From Chamaecrista fasciculata (Eukaryota; Streptophyta; Magnoliopsida; Fabales; Fabaceae): a stretch of 64,000 nucleotides of DNA. A program made the position numbers and the translations under genes. Of this stretch, positions 1 to 12,338 are shown piece by piece (position 1 is the first letter of the stretch; each line of letters begins with the position of its first letter). Under the pieces are notes generated by a model. It saw only the letters and a program-made list of their open reading frames with translations. It did no database searches and had not been told where the DNA came from. The stretch covers positions 1 through 64,000 of the forward strand of contig QANZ01030783.1 in the NCBI GenBank assembly GCA_003254925.1. The letters run 5' to 3'.

Positions 1-671
1 GGGATTTGAGAAGTGGATGAAGATGAGGCGAAGATGTGAGATTTTTGTGCTTTTTTCATAAAGGAATCTGGATTTGGGATTTGAGAAGATGATGAAAGAT
101 GAAGATGATGAATAATGAAGATTAAAAAAAATGTAGGGAGTTTAGGAATTAAAAAAGAAATTAGGGATTTATGTGAAATTGAATTTATGGTTTAGGGTTT
201 TTAATATTTTTAAGTTTAGAGTTTGAGGTTTTGGGTTGTATGGTTTAGAATTTTAGAGTTTAGGGTTTAGGGTTTATAGTTTTAAGGTTTATAGTTTAGG
301 TTTTAGGGTTTTTAATACTTTTAAGGACTAAATTGAAATGTTTGGAAGAGTTTTGAGACACTTTACAATTTTATTTTGAGGATTTGGGACTAAAATGAAT
401 GAAGATGATAAAGATCATAAACTTTTATTAATAACTTTCTAGTCCTTAGGATGAAATTGTAAGAAATAGGGATTCAAACGCAAAAAAATTAATAGTTAGG
501 GTCTTAAAATAGTATTTTAACTAAAATTTCCGTTAAATTTTGGATGGAAATATACCTCGGGACCCTTTTTGTAAACGTAGCAAACCACAGGCCCCAATTT
601 GAAACTTTTTAAACCACATGCACCCTATCTGAAAATGGGCCAAACCACAGAGCCCTTTTTTATAATTTACC
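1..671. mobile_element. Right part of a Mutator-like element (truncated by window edge)
   Basis: The last 150 bases carry phrases typical of a terminal arm (CGGGACCCTTTTTGTAAACG, AAACCACAGAGCCC, ATAATTTACC) that recur at both ends of the element at 9089-10314. The interior is rich in GATGAAGATGA and degenerate TTTAGGG units and closely resembles 12180-12860. The left end lies outside the window, so no target-site duplication can be checked. No protein coding is visible. Assignment to Mutator-like is by similarity to the better-bounded elements in this window. Confidence 0.6.
190..320 (+). repeat. Degenerate telomere-like TTTAGGG tract
   Basis: Repeated GGGTTTAGGGTTT phrases, interrupted by variants such as TTTAGAATTTTAGAG. 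The plant telomere unit is TTTAGGG, but the tract is imperfect and lies inside a transposon-like interior, so it is an interstitial repeat and not a chromosome end. Confidence 0.7.
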
Positions 672-1375
672 CTATATTAAATTATATAAATAAAATATAA
701 AATATTATATATACATATATATATATATATATATACAAAAATATAATTAAACAATAACAGTAAACACAGTAACACACACATACATCATGCCCAAAAAATA
801 CACACACATAGTCACATACTAAAGAAAAAAAGTAAAAGTCCATGCCTCATAAGATGAAAAAGTAAAAGGAAAAAAGTAGCACTCTCAACTTAAGATTCGA
901 ATTCATATCCACTAGCCACTAATCAAGCAATAATTAGACAATAAGGTAGGGTATTTGGTAGTTTTGTCTCTATTCGTATCCATATTTGTTCATTCTATCT
1001 AACATTTGTACTCTATTCGTATCTGATAAATTAATATTTGTATCTGTATCCTATCCAACGTATCTGTCGGGTACTCGAAATTCCTGAAACATAAAAAAAC
1101 TTATAAATATAGAATATGATATTTTATTTTATAAATTAGATATGTCGGGTACCCGATATCTAATACCCACCAACTAAAATAAATAAACACAATTATAATT
1201 TATTTATATTTTAAATTTCTTTTTTAAAATAAAAAATTAAATATAAAATAATTAGAAATAATTATATAAACAATATATATAAATATAATTAACTAAACTT
1301 AAATAATTATAAATAAAATATTAAATTTAATGTAAAATATAAAAATTAAATAAGTAATAGGGGGTTGCATGGCCC
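672..1375. other. AT-rich spacer with (AT)n and a dispersed repeat
   Basis: Contains an (AT)n run near 705-734, a CACACA-rich patch at 770-810, and at about 945-1185 a dispersed repeat with ATTCGTATC and CGGGTACCCGATATC phrases. The rest is A/T-rich low-complexity DNA. I see no gene here. Confidence 0.5.
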
Positions 1376-1617
1376 CTGTCAGCCCTCCTTGTCTCCGTCC
1401 TTGCCAACTCCCATGCTTTCCTTCCCTCGATCTCATTGATTGCGATTTCCCAACATTGTCTTCTAGTTCTTACTCAGACAAAGCCAGGAGACGACACTCA
1501 AACACGCAGATTCTATTCTCTCTATACACACATATAAATTAAATTTGTCACTCTACGAACATAAAAAAAAAAAAAAGAGAGAGATAGAGAGAGATTCACA
1601 ACTTTTTTTTGTAGAAA

Positions 1618-1827
1618 ATGTTTAAGGTTTTGTGCATTGGGTCAGATCCAACTCAAGATCTTTCTGATTCCTCGCTTTGCCTAGGTCACTCTTCCCTCAT
1701 TGGAGGAATGGCGTTTTTTTCTCTTGAGAGACCAAAGCTTAGCTGGCTTTGGCCGTCATATCTAATTAGAGCGGCGTTGAGCTCAACGGCCAAAGTTGAG
1801 ATCATTGCTAATCTCTTGCAGGTTTAA
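1618..1827 (+). CDS. Small unidentified exon-like ORF (69 codons)
   Basis: An open frame begins at an ATG just after a purine-rich leader (AGAGAGAGATAGAGAGAG) and runs 69 codons. It ends in CTTGCAGGTTTAA, where CAG/GT would be a usable splice donor, so this may be the first exon of a gene whose remainder is lost or displaced by the LINE starting about 300 bases downstream. Base composition is richer in G+C than the flanks, and 1370-1500 upstream is also relatively C-rich and promoter- or UTR-like. The translation (MFKVLCIGSDPTQDLSDSS at the start) matches no family I recognise. It could equally be a chance ORF. Confidence 0.3.
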   Translation: MFKVLCIGSDPTQDLSDSSLCLGHSSLIGGMAFFSLERPKLSWLWPSYLIRAALSSTAKVEIIANLLQV

Positions 1828-2109
1828 CATTGTCTATTTACTGCTTTGCTCTAATTATGTGTTATTAGTAATTGCCTCAAAAAGTTAAAACATATATTAA
1901 ATTGAAATAGAGTAAATAAAACGGAAAGTATTAAGATAAAATTCAATCGAAACACTGTATAAAAAAGATTATTCATATAGAGAAAAATTAAGAAATAAAT
2001 AAATGCAATTTAGTTCAATTAATAATATGTTCAAACACAATCAAATTATTTAATTTTTATATATTTTCTGTCAAATCAAACTATCCAATAAATTTCTTCA
2101 AAGTACACA
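1828..2109. other. AT-rich spacer, nothing recognised
   Basis: Low-complexity A/T-rich sequence between the unidentified ORF and the LINE. The phrase CAATAAATTT near 2087 recurs just after the LINE poly(A) near 5175 and could be a decayed target-site duplication of the LINE. Confidence 0.4.
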
Positions 2110-3173
2110 TAGTGGGTAAGGAAGTTTTGATCAAGGTAGTGGCCTAGTTAATTCCCACCTACTCCATGAGTTGTTTTCTCATTATCGCTCTTAATTGGTG
2201 TGACTGTTTGGAGAAAATGATTGTTAAATTTTGGTGGGTTGATAATATTGATAAGACCATCAAAATCCATTGGCTCTCTTGGAACCGATTGTCAACCCCT
2301 GAAGGCATTGGTGGTTTGGGATTCAAATCTCTGCATTTCTTCAACTTAACTACATGAGCTAAATAAGGGTGGTTTATCATTATTGAGCATATTCTTAAGG
2401 CAAAATATTTCAAACAAACTAATTTCATGGGTGCTGACCTAGGGTATAATTCTAGCTACACTTGGCAAACTTTGATGGCTTGGAAGCAAATTTTCAATCT
2501 TGGTGCTTGTAGACGTGTGGGCGATGGCTCAAGTATTAAAATTAACAACACTAATTTGATCCCGAGCCTCTTCGGCACCAATGTTTAACCTTTAGGTGGC
2601 TCATTCCATAGTGCAACTCGAGTTTGTGAGCTCATGCACATTGGACTCCCGATAAGGAATTCTCAACTTGTTTTCTCAACTTTTGATCCTCACGTTATTG
2701 CTACTATCTATGAGATTTCCCTCCCGAGAGTTGTTACAATTGATGCATGGTTTTGGGCTTAGAATACATATGGCCACTACCTTGTGATTAGTGATTATAA
2801 GAAGATTATGGAACCTCGATGAGAAGTTGATCAATTGAGGGCTGGTAACCATGTGGTTATTTTATCGGATTCTAAACAAGTTTGAAAGACTATGTGGAAG
2901 ATGGATCAATATTCCTCCAAAAATTTGCATTTTCTTATGATGAGCTTGTTGAGAAATCCTTCCTTCCACGCCTGCTCTATCTATTCAGGGTATGGAAATT
3001 ACTCCTACTTGTCCTTGTTGTAATTTGGAGGATGAATCAGTGGGGCACTCTCTTGTGTATTGCAATTGGAGGCATTTGAACATCCCTTTCACTAGAGAGG
3101 AGGATCCAAATATGTTTTTCATTGAGTGACTATCTATTGTTTTAAATATTTGGAGTCCTTTAGAAGCTTAGCT

Positions 3174-3313
3174 GTTTTCCTTGGCTACTTATCATATATG
3201 GAGTTGTAAAAACTCATAGCTGTTTAATCCCTAAAGAGGAAGAGTTTTCCTTGACTGCTTATCATATATGGAGTTGTAAAAACTCATTGCTGTTTAATCC
3301 CCAAGTTGGCCTT
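3174..3313 (+). repeat. 70-bp tandem duplication inside the LINE
   Basis: Two adjacent near-identical copies, each starting GTTTTCCTTG and containing ATCATATATGGAGTTG. The copies begin 70 bases apart, at 3174 and 3244, and the unit lies within the decayed LINE. Confidence 0.8.
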
Positions 3314-3676
3314 CCTCCTGTTCAACACTTGGTTGATTTGATAAAGTCTTATAATTGTACTATTACACCTCTTGATATGTCCAATACGCTCTAGAACCTC
3401 GTCAAATTCTTTCTTTAAAATTATGTTTATGGAGCCACTCATGAAGATGGTAGTTGTGGTGTCAGTTGTGTGATTCATGACTTAAGAGGCTATTTTGTGG
3501 CAGTTGCTACTAAAAGGTTTCTCTCTTGTATTCCGATTGTCCAATTAGAAGCTATGATTGCCTTCCTTGGAGTTTTGACCGGTAAAGATCTAGGTTGTTC
3601 AAGACTTATTATTGAAAGCAATTCTAACATTGGTATTGTCATCTCCAACTCAAAGTTTCTTATTTAATTTTTCTTT

Positions 3677-4964
3677 GGCTTAAGTGCACTTTTGGTCCCA
3701 TAACTTCGACAAATGTTTCAATTTGGTCCCATAACTTTTTTTGTTGCAATTTTGGTCTCATAGCTTCTCAAAAGGTGCCACCATTAGTCCCATGCTCAAT
3801 TCCATCCATGTTTAGCCGTTAAATATGCCGTGGCACAGTGAGTTGGATCATGATGTGGAAAAGTAAGATGAGGTAGATTTAGAAAGGACCTGTATGCAAC
3901 ATATTATAACATTTCAATAACAGAAACACAAAAAAACCAAGGGCGATTATGAAGTTTTCACTCTCAACACTCTGAACACTTTCTCACTCTAAACACTTCC
4001 CTTATCAAAATTCCCCTCCAAAGGTGACGCCTTTATCGACTCCGGCGACGTCTCCGATATCGGTATTCCGACAAATCCCTCCGTCGAGCTGCCATTACTC
4101 TCTAACTCCTCTTCCTTTCTCTTCTTGTCATCATCTTCCTCAACCCAAAAACCTCAATCCCCAATTTTTGCCGACAAATTACTGTCTAAAAGAATATTAC
4201 TAGGCTTGATATCATCGTGAATCACAGGTGGGTGGCAAGAGTGATGAAGGTAAAGAATCCCTCTGGCTACATCCATGATCAGAGAGAAACGCTTTTTCCA
4301 ATCCAAAAGCTCGGGACACTTTCTATGTAAGAGCGCGTCTTGGAGATTTCCGTTCTACATAAGCTCATAGACGAGCAAGAACCGCCGTCGCTTGGCGTCG
4401 GAGGAATATTCGACGGCAGAGACGACGTGTTGAGAGCGAAGCCGGGAGGCTAAGAAGAGCTCGTTGTGAAACTCATGTTCGCCTTTGAGAGAAGCGGAGT
4501 CCATTAGCTTGACGGCTATGGGTTGTTTGGTCGGAGGAGGGAGGACGCGCCGGAGAAGACGGGGCCGAAGAAGAAACAAAAGGAAGGTTTGGACTCGGAA
4601 TCGGAAGAAGGGGTGGTGCGTTTTTTGGAGAGACGGCGAAAACAGAGGAGGAAGAAGATGAAGAAGAGGAGAGCGTGAAAACTTCATAATGGCCCTTGGT
4701 TTCTTTTTTTTGTGTTTCTGATATTGAAATGTTATAATATGTTGCATACAGGTACTTTTTAAGTCCACCTCATCCTACTTTGCCACATCATGATCCAACT
4801 CACCGTGCCACGTCATATTTAACGACTAAACATGGATGAAATTGAGCATGAGACTAACGGTGACACCTTTTGAGAAGTTATGGGACCAAGATTGCAACAA
4901 AAAATATTATGGGACCAAATTGAAACCTTTGTCAAAATTAAGGGACCAAAAGTGCACTTAAACC
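3677..4964. mobile_element. Pack-MULE with captured receptor-kinase fragment
   Basis: About 290-bp terminal inverted repeats: the left arm starts GGCTTAAGTGCACTTTTGGT (3677-3965) and the right arm ends AAAAGTGCACTTAAACC (4671-4964). The arms match through to ATTATGAAGTTTTCA. Left flank TTTTTCTTT recurs at 4968-4976 after three extra Ts, consistent with a 9-bp Mutator-type target duplication blurred by poly-T slippage. The element sits inside the LINE RNase H region, so it is younger than the LINE. Its interior carries a host gene piece and no transposase, the Pack-MULE definition. A related element with a perfect 9-bp duplication is at 32346-33467. Confidence 0.88.
3985..4701 (-). pseudogene. 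Captured fragment of a receptor-like Ser/Thr kinase
   Basis: Read on the minus strand. An N-terminal stretch (MKFSRSPLLHLL, hydrophobic and Arg-rich) leads to IAVKLMDSASLKGEHEFHNE, the kinase subdomain II Lys and following helix. Then come RRRFLLVYELM, WKKRFSLIMDVARGILYLHH and VIHDDIKPSNILL (catalytic loop; second position changed from the usual HGD or HRD) and SAKIGD, where an in-frame TGA falls just before the usual FG of the DFG motif. An acidic, Lys-rich tail continues open after the stop to about 3985. The pattern resembles plant membrane kinases of the At4g25390/At2g45590 type (from memory). The piece has no C-lobe, so it is a transduplicated fragment and not a working kinase. Confidence 0.8.
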
Positions 4965-5166
4965 TTTTTTTTCTTTTGATTCTTTATCGACTGTTTGGGT
5001 CCCTCGTGCTGCCAACCAATTGGCTCATGATTTAGCTAAAGTATTATAGTGGCATTTCTAGATTTACTGTATGCTTATTAGATCCGTCACTTTGTTTTGC
5101 TGTGTACTGTATTTAGCTCTCTGCTTATCTTGATTGAATAAAATTTCTTTTTCATTAAAAAAAAAA

Positions 5167-5304
5167 CAATTGTTCAATAAATTTTACTTCAACTTAGTTT
5201 TATTTGATTTAATTAAATCAATTAATATCAATTTTAAAGTTTGAATTTGACTCACACTATTTCTAACCAAAACAATTTACAATACATTTTATACAAAAGA
5301 AAAA
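5167..5304. other. AT-rich spacer
   Basis: Short A/T-rich interval between the LINE tail and the next MULE. Its last nine bases (AAAGAAAAA) form the left target-site duplication of that element. Confidence 0.5.
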
Positions 5305-5847
5305 GGCCAAAAAGCTATTTTGGTCCCTCAGTTATGTTCAGTGTTTCAAATTGGTCTATCAGTTTTTTTTCGTTCCATATTGGTCCTTCAGTTTTTCAAA
5401 ATTTGACATAGTTGGTCCCTCAAACGTTTTTTACCCTTTGTTTTGTTAAAAAAAGGGGAAAAATCAACTTTATTCCCACAAAAGTTTTATTTTCTTATAT
5501 TAAGGTCATTTTCTTTATATAATAGAATCAAAAATTAAGAAAAAGAAATAAATTAAGATTTTAATTGAATTTGTGTTTTTGGGCAGATTTAATTCAAATC
5601 TTAATTAATTTTTTTTTCTTACGTTTTGATCCTATTATATAAAGAAAAGGTAATATAAGAAAATAAAATTTTTGGGGAACGAAAGTTTATTTTTCCCTTT
5701 TTTTAACGGAAAAATGGATGGAAAACGTTTGAGGGACCAACTGTGCCAAGTTTTGGAAAACTAAGGGACCAATATGGAACGAAAAATAACTGAGGGACCA
5801 ATTTAAAACACTGAGCATAACTGAGGGACCAAAATAAGACTTTGGCC
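5305..5847. mobile_element. Short non-autonomous MULE next to RPSA promoter
   Basis: Starts GGCCAAAAAGCTATTTTGGT and ends ATAAGACTTTGGCC, with long inverted arms of about 250 bases in a 543-bp element. It is flanked by a perfect 9-bp direct repeat, AAAGAAAAA at 5296-5304 and 5848-5856, the Mutator signature. Each arm contains several tandem TTGGTCCCTC units. No coding content. Its right end is only about 70 bp from the RPSA TATA box. Confidence 0.9.
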
Positions 5848-5901
5848 AAAGAAAAACAAAAAACTCTGAAATCTCGAGGGGTATTTTTGTCTTTTGGTGA
5901 A

Positions 5902-5910
5902 TTAGGGTTT
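5902..5910 (-). promoter_or_regulatory. Telo-box of the RPSA promoter
   Basis: TTAGGGTTT, the complement of AAACCCTAA, lies immediately upstream of the TATA box. Telo-boxes are enriched in promoters of plant translation-machinery genes and help drive expression in dividing cells (family knowledge). Confidence 0.75.
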
Positions 5911-5915
5911 TCCCG

Positions 5916-5922
5916 TATATAA
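5916..5922 (+). promoter_or_regulatory. TATA box of RPSA
   Basis: TATATAA about 130 bases before the ATG at 6054. Transcription would start near 5945-5955, giving a leader of about 100 bases that includes a pyrimidine-rich CTTCTCTTTCAG stretch, as is common in ribosomal protein genes. Confidence 0.7.
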
Positions 5923-6053
5923 CCTCTCTATATGTGGGAGGCATAAAACCCTGAGTTCTTCATTCGCGCGGCTTCTCTTTCAGCGAACTAAGCGTTCTGC
6001 GTCTCAATTCAAAGCTTAAGAGTTGAGAAAAAGCAGAATTCGTCCTCGGAGCC

Positions 6054-8294
<2,241 letters not shown>

Positions 8295-8823
8295 AGCCTT
8301 GATGCTCAAGTTTTGATTCTGTTATAATTTACTTCCTTTTCTTACCCCAAACTAAAAGTGGGGGTCTTTTCTTCTTATTGATTAGGACTGAAACTTATTT
8401 TTGCTTTACTTGTAATTTTGATATTGGCTCTTTAGTAGAGATCTTGTTCTTGACCGAGGTATATTCACAAGAATTAATCATTTTAGCTTCAGTTTTTCTC
8501 TATATGATTTCAATGTTGTATATTTTAGATCTGATAACAGTTTGGGTCAATTTGTGAACTCGGGGTTGGGTTTTGACTTTTATGGATTTGCGGATTAGGT
8601 TGATTTTAAGATTTTGGAATATCCAAGGTATGAGGCGGGTTGTAGGGTTTTGATTGTTGAAACTCAACTTAATTTGTGCTTGCTTTTAAATAAGGTGTTT
8701 TGTGATATAATTTTTTAATATTTTAATGATTATTTATTTTTTGGGCTATATGGAAGAGAGCTGATTGGGCTATAATAAGTACTGATTAACATGTCGCCCA
8801 TGATTGTCCGGTTATTTAAAGAA
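8295..8823. other. RPSA 3' region and spacer
   Basis: The 3' untranslated region of RPSA probably ends between 8400 and 8560 (T-rich, no single clear poly(A) signal). The remainder is A/T-rich spacer. The last nine bases, TTTAAAGAA (8815-8823), are the left target duplication of the next element. Confidence 0.5.
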
Positions 8824-9088
8824 GGGCAAATTGCACACACTCCCTAAGTTTTAAACACTTCCTTGAGTTTCTCATTGTGTTCACTTAAACTCCTTCCATT
8901 TATATTCTGTTAACTTTCCTATTTAGTGCCATATCAAGTCATTTTACTATAAACCCTATTTACCCACTTGCTCTACCGGCGTTATTCTCCAAAAATGGCT
9001 TGATTCATTCTACTCCTCTTCCTAGCATATATAATCCCATTTAAGTTTATGGCTTCATATATGATTATTAACCAGCCTTAACAAAAAT

Positions 9089-10314
9089 GGTAAATTATAT
9101 AGAGGGTATCTGTGGTTTTGTTCATTTACAGAAAGGGTCCTTGTGGTTTAAAAAGTGTCAAATAAGAGCCGGGGTTTGCTTCGTTAGTAGAAAGGGTTCT
9201 GAGGTATTTTTTCGTCTAAAATTTGATAGAAATATTGGCTAAAATACTATTTGAAGACCTTAACTATTAATTTTTTATGCGTTTGACTCCCTTTTTTATG
9301 AGAGAGAATATGACACAAGAAAAGAAAAGTTTCATGGTAATGAATGCAATTTCAACCCTCAGGTTTAAATTCTCGTCTCTTTCTCTCTTTCTTGTTCCTT
9401 CTCCTTCATGTCTTACTCTTCAAAGCTTGAATTGTTCAAGCTTCGCCAAATCTAGGTCAGGAATCGAACCAGAGGGCTTGTTGTTTCCGAGAAATAGTCT
9501 GCAGCCTCGCCTAATTGTTGAATCCGGCAAGAATCACACCAGAAAAGTTGTTATCAACGTGAACAAGAATTCGGGCTATTCTCTAGAGAGAAGATTTCGA
9601 TGCAAGTAGAGATTGCGAAGATTGCCGCAAGAAGTGAGATATGAGAGAAGACAACTGCTTAAGGCATTGAAACGCAGGCTGAGAGTGCAAAGGAGAGTAA
9701 AGTTGCCAAAAACTTTGAGAGGGAAACGGCGGGAAGACGAAGTTGAACGACACGGTAGTTTTGGCATTGAACGCCAACCCACGAGCAGGGGCTTTGTTCA
9801 AAGACGATCCAGAAGAGAGTTCGGCCACCAAGGAAGAACAAAGAGAGATGAGAATGAGACACTCGGAAGGCAGATCTGGTTTCACAAAAGGAAGCCAAAC
9901 GAGGAAGAAGAAGAAGAAGAAATTTTGGATCAAAGAGAGAGTGAGACCATGATTCTAACTGAGAAAATCGGGGAACATACAGGGGTTTTCTGCCTAATTT
10001 GAACTACAATCTTCGAAGAGGAAGGCATGAAGGAGAAGGAAAACTAAAGAGAGAAAGAGACGAGGATTTAAACCTAAAGAATAAAATTGAATTCATTACC
10101 ATAAAACTTTTTTTTTCTTCTGTCATAGTCCCTCTCATAAAAAAAGGGAGTCAAACGCATAAATTATTAATAGTTAGGGTCTTAAAATAGTATTTTGCCA
10201 AAATTTCCGTTAAGTTTTGGATGGAAAAATACCTTAGGACCCTTTCTGCTAACTGAGCAAACCACATGGACCATTTCTGTAAATGGGCCAAACCACATAA
10301 ACCCTCTATGTACC
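9089..10314. mobile_element. Nested Pack-element with captured LRR-kinase fragment
   Basis: Inverted arms of roughly 330 bp: the left starts GGTAAATTATATAGAGGGTA and the right reads CTCTATGTACC. Shared internal phrases include AACTATTAAT, CATGGTAATGAAT, and GAAGGAGAAGGAA against CCTTCTCCTTC. It sits inside the UTP15-bearing element and so is younger. I could not find a clean target-site duplication, and a few bases of the right terminus seem lost compared with the copy ending near 23207. Arms of this family also occur at 541-671 and in the truncated copies of blocks A and B. Confidence 0.78.
9420..9933 (-). pseudogene. Captured first-exon fragment of an LRR receptor-like kinase
   Basis: Read on the minus strand across frame changes. 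A hydrophobic start, MIQNFFFFFFLVWLPFVKPD, looks like a signal peptide. LGGRTLFWIVFEQSPCSWVG follows, an LRR N-cap with the CSWxGV motif, then LCTLSLRFNALS, CGNLRNLYLHRNLLS and, near 9480-9560, remnants of NNFSGV- and LARLQT-like repeats. The arrangement resembles plant probable inactive receptor kinases of the RKL1/RLK902 group (from memory). No transmembrane or kinase part is present. Frameshifts and stops mean it does not encode a working receptor. Confidence 0.75.
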
Positions 10315-10324
10315 CTATCAAAAA

Positions 10325-10800
10325 ACATTGTTAGTCATTTCGCTTTACGCCCAAGAAGACATCATTTAAGAATTGTGCGAGAGATATGAGTGATTTATAA
10401 ATTGGGTATAGATAAAAATATTGTGTTTCTCCCCCAATTCTACCCATACAAATTGAAGTAACAGTCTTGGTATGGCTCTCCATTGAGAACAAAAGCTTGA
10501 CTGGAGAGGTCAAAGGCGACGACGAGGCGACCGTTAGAGCGGAAGGAGGCACAAGATATGACATCAAAGAAGGAAGAGATGGTAGAGAAGAGAGAAAGGG
10601 TTTCGGAGCTAAAGATAGATAGGGAGGCAGAGTGATCGGCGGCGAAGGAATAAGGGGGAAAGGGAGAGAAGGTAAGAGAAGGAACAGAGATTAGGTTTGG
10701 AATTTGCTGGGACTTGAACTTGGGTTTGCTTTGGGGTTCTAGGTTTGGATTTCAACTTGGGTTTTATAGTGAACGTCTTGGAGGGATGAGGTTCCGCCAT
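10325..10800 (-). pseudogene. Captured N-terminal fragment of a UTP15/SWA1-like WD40 protein
   Basis: Minus strand, ATG at 10800. MAEPHPSKTFTIKPKLKSKP then RTPKQTQ, followed after changes of frame by LSTISSF.DVISCASFRSNG. This matches the start of plant U3 snoRNP protein UTP15 (SLOW WALKER1), a WD40 protein in pre-rRNA processing, as I recall it. Homology fades after about 10505. The remaining 180 bases toward the left may come from another captured piece (it reads VLNGEPYQDCYF) that I cannot assign. Only the extreme N-terminus is present and the frame is broken. Confidence 0.7.
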
Positions 10801-11178
10801 TGGAGGTGCTTCTGAAGTTTGAATTTTGGTGAATTTTTAGTAAAATGACTTAAATATCCTCAATTAAAATGGTGACATGACACTTAACTGCAGAAAGTTA
10901 ACAGAATATAGATGGAGGGGGCTTGACTGAGCACAATTAGAAACTCCGGGGGTGTTTCTGTTGAGTTTTAAAACTTAGGAGTTTTATGTGCCCCTGACCC
11001 AAAACTCAGAGGGAGTTTGTGCAATTTGGCCTTTATTTTGTTTGTTATTTTTATTGCTATGTTATATGTAGTATTTTTAAAAGTTGTTTATTGCCATGTC
11101 AGCATCAACTTAACACTGTAATAGCGGTAAGGATTAAATTTCAAATGATTTGAAATTATAAGGACTAAATCATGTGCG

Positions 11179-11505
11179 GCCAAAGTTCTATTTTGGTCCC
11201 TCAGGTTTGCTCAAAGTTTCATTTTGGTCCCTCATCTTTTTTACGTTCCGTTTTGGTCTCAGGTTTTGCCCAAAGTTCTATTTTGATATATCCCTCATCT
11301 TTTTTTCTTTCCGTTTTGATCTCTCAAGTTTCTAAAATGTTCTACCGTTAGTCCCTCAACATTTTTCTATCCATTTTTTCCGTTAAAAAAAACTTTCATC
11401 CAACATTTTATTAATTTTTACATTAAAGTCTTTTTTTTATAATAAGATCAAAACGTAAGGACAAAAATAAATTGAGATTTTAATTAAATTTGCTCCAAAA
11501 CATAA
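11179..11505. mobile_element. MULE arm with repeated TTTTGGTCCCTC units
   Basis: Starts GGCCAAAGTTCTATTTTGGT and contains several tandem TTGGTCCCTC-type units, like the arm of the complete element at 5305-5847. The equivalent arm is at 24116-24290 (cut short) and 44809-45130. A reverse-oriented arm is at 29995-30302. Confidence 0.7.
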
Positions 11506-11770
11506 CTACTTCTTCGTGCTCCTCTCTCTCTCCCCACCGAAAATGACAGCGCTCTGGGAATCTCAGTGAACTCAATCATCCTCTGACCCATCACTACCTC
11601 CATATTCAGCTGGCAGAAATTGGTGACGGAGATTAAGAAGGCGCCGAAGTAGTAAAACGAGATCCTTGGGATATTCAGATGGAGGGAAAGTTGTTAGGTC
11701 CAGCCCAAACGTTGGGGGCATAACTAAAACTGACCCCAAACGTTAGGGGCACCAACAGGTCTTTTTCCTT
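11506..11770 (-). other. Possible captured fragment plus MULE right arm
   Basis: GC-richer than its surroundings. The minus strand has an open stretch reading LNIPRISFYSSGAILIS-like residues in the copies at 45108-45344 and 56097-56303. I do not recognise the protein. It ends in an arm ACCCCAAACGTTAGGGGCAC followed by CAACAGGTCTTTTTCC, shared with three other loci, so the whole looks like the inside and end of a non-autonomous MULE. Confidence 0.4.
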
Positions 11771-12338
11771 TTAATTAATTTACAATATATCTTAATGGTA
11801 ATAACAAATTAAATATTAAATAACACAGAAAGTGTTTAATTAAAAAACTAAAATTCCTCTTAATATCATAATCACATGTGGATTGTTCATAATTTTAAGA
11901 AAGGAGTAAACTACCATTCGGGACCCTGGAAAATGTAGGCGCTAGCAAATTGGTCCCCAGATTAACGAAATAGGCAAATATGTCCTCAAATTTTACGATC
12001 GTTACTCAAATTGGCCCTCACACTCACGCGAATCACTGCCGTCGACAAACACTGCTCGTGAACCACCAGTCTCCACTTGAAAAGACGATGTGAGTTGGAA
12101 CCCTGTGTTCTTGATTCGAAAAGCAAAAGCCCCCTTTGGAATTTAGTTTAAATTCCAAATAGGCCCTCTTGTGTTTGTTCAAATTGCAAAGATGATGAAG
12201 GTGATGAAGGTGAAGATGATGATGATGAAGATGAAGATGAATATGATGATGAAATTAGGATTTAGGGACCAAAATATTTTTTTAATATGATTTAATAAAT
12301 TTGAGTACCCAGGGACCAAATTGTAAGAGAGTGATTTT

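Larger units (their letters stand above)
2110..5166 (+). mobile_element. 5'-truncated, degenerate L1-type LINE (split by a MULE)
   Basis: The plus strand reads, with interruptions, as the C-terminal part of a plant L1 ORF2. Near 2115-2170 is GKEVLIKVVA followed by LIPTYSMSCFL, then FWW and KIHWLSWNRLSTPEGIGGLG (2238-2320), the region after the reverse-transcriptase palm. At 3460-3660 is an RNase H-like stretch (CVIHDLRGYFVAVATKRF, then RLIIESNSN). It resumes after the insert as WVPRAANQLAHDLAK near 4997-5040. The 3' end has TTGATTGAATAAAATTTC and a poly(A) at 5157-5166. Most of ORF1 and ORF2 is missing and several stops break the frame, so it is dead. A 70-bp tandem duplication lies at 3174-3313. 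Confidence 0.85.
8824..11031. mobile_element. Pack-MULE-like element with captured UTP15-like fragment
   Basis: Inverted ends of about 200 bp: left begins GGGCAAATTGCACACACTCC, right ends GAGTTTGTGCAATTTGGCC. The arms also share TATATTCTGTTAACTTTC and AAGTCATTTTACTA. The left flank is TTTAAAGAA (8815-8823). The matching right duplication is missing here, apparently through a small deletion at 11032, but TTTAAAGAA follows the same right end in the related copy at 23920-23928. This element is interrupted by another at 9089-10314, whose ends differ. It carries a host gene piece and no transposase. Confidence 0.8.

Noticed and set aside
190-320. Possible chromosome end or telomere
   Set aside because: The TTTAGGG units are degenerate, short and embedded in a MULE-like interior with more sequence on both sides.
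9613-10002. 129-codon plus-strand Arg/Glu-rich frame
   Set aside because: Shadow of the minus-strand captured LRR-kinase fragment, which explains the sequence better.
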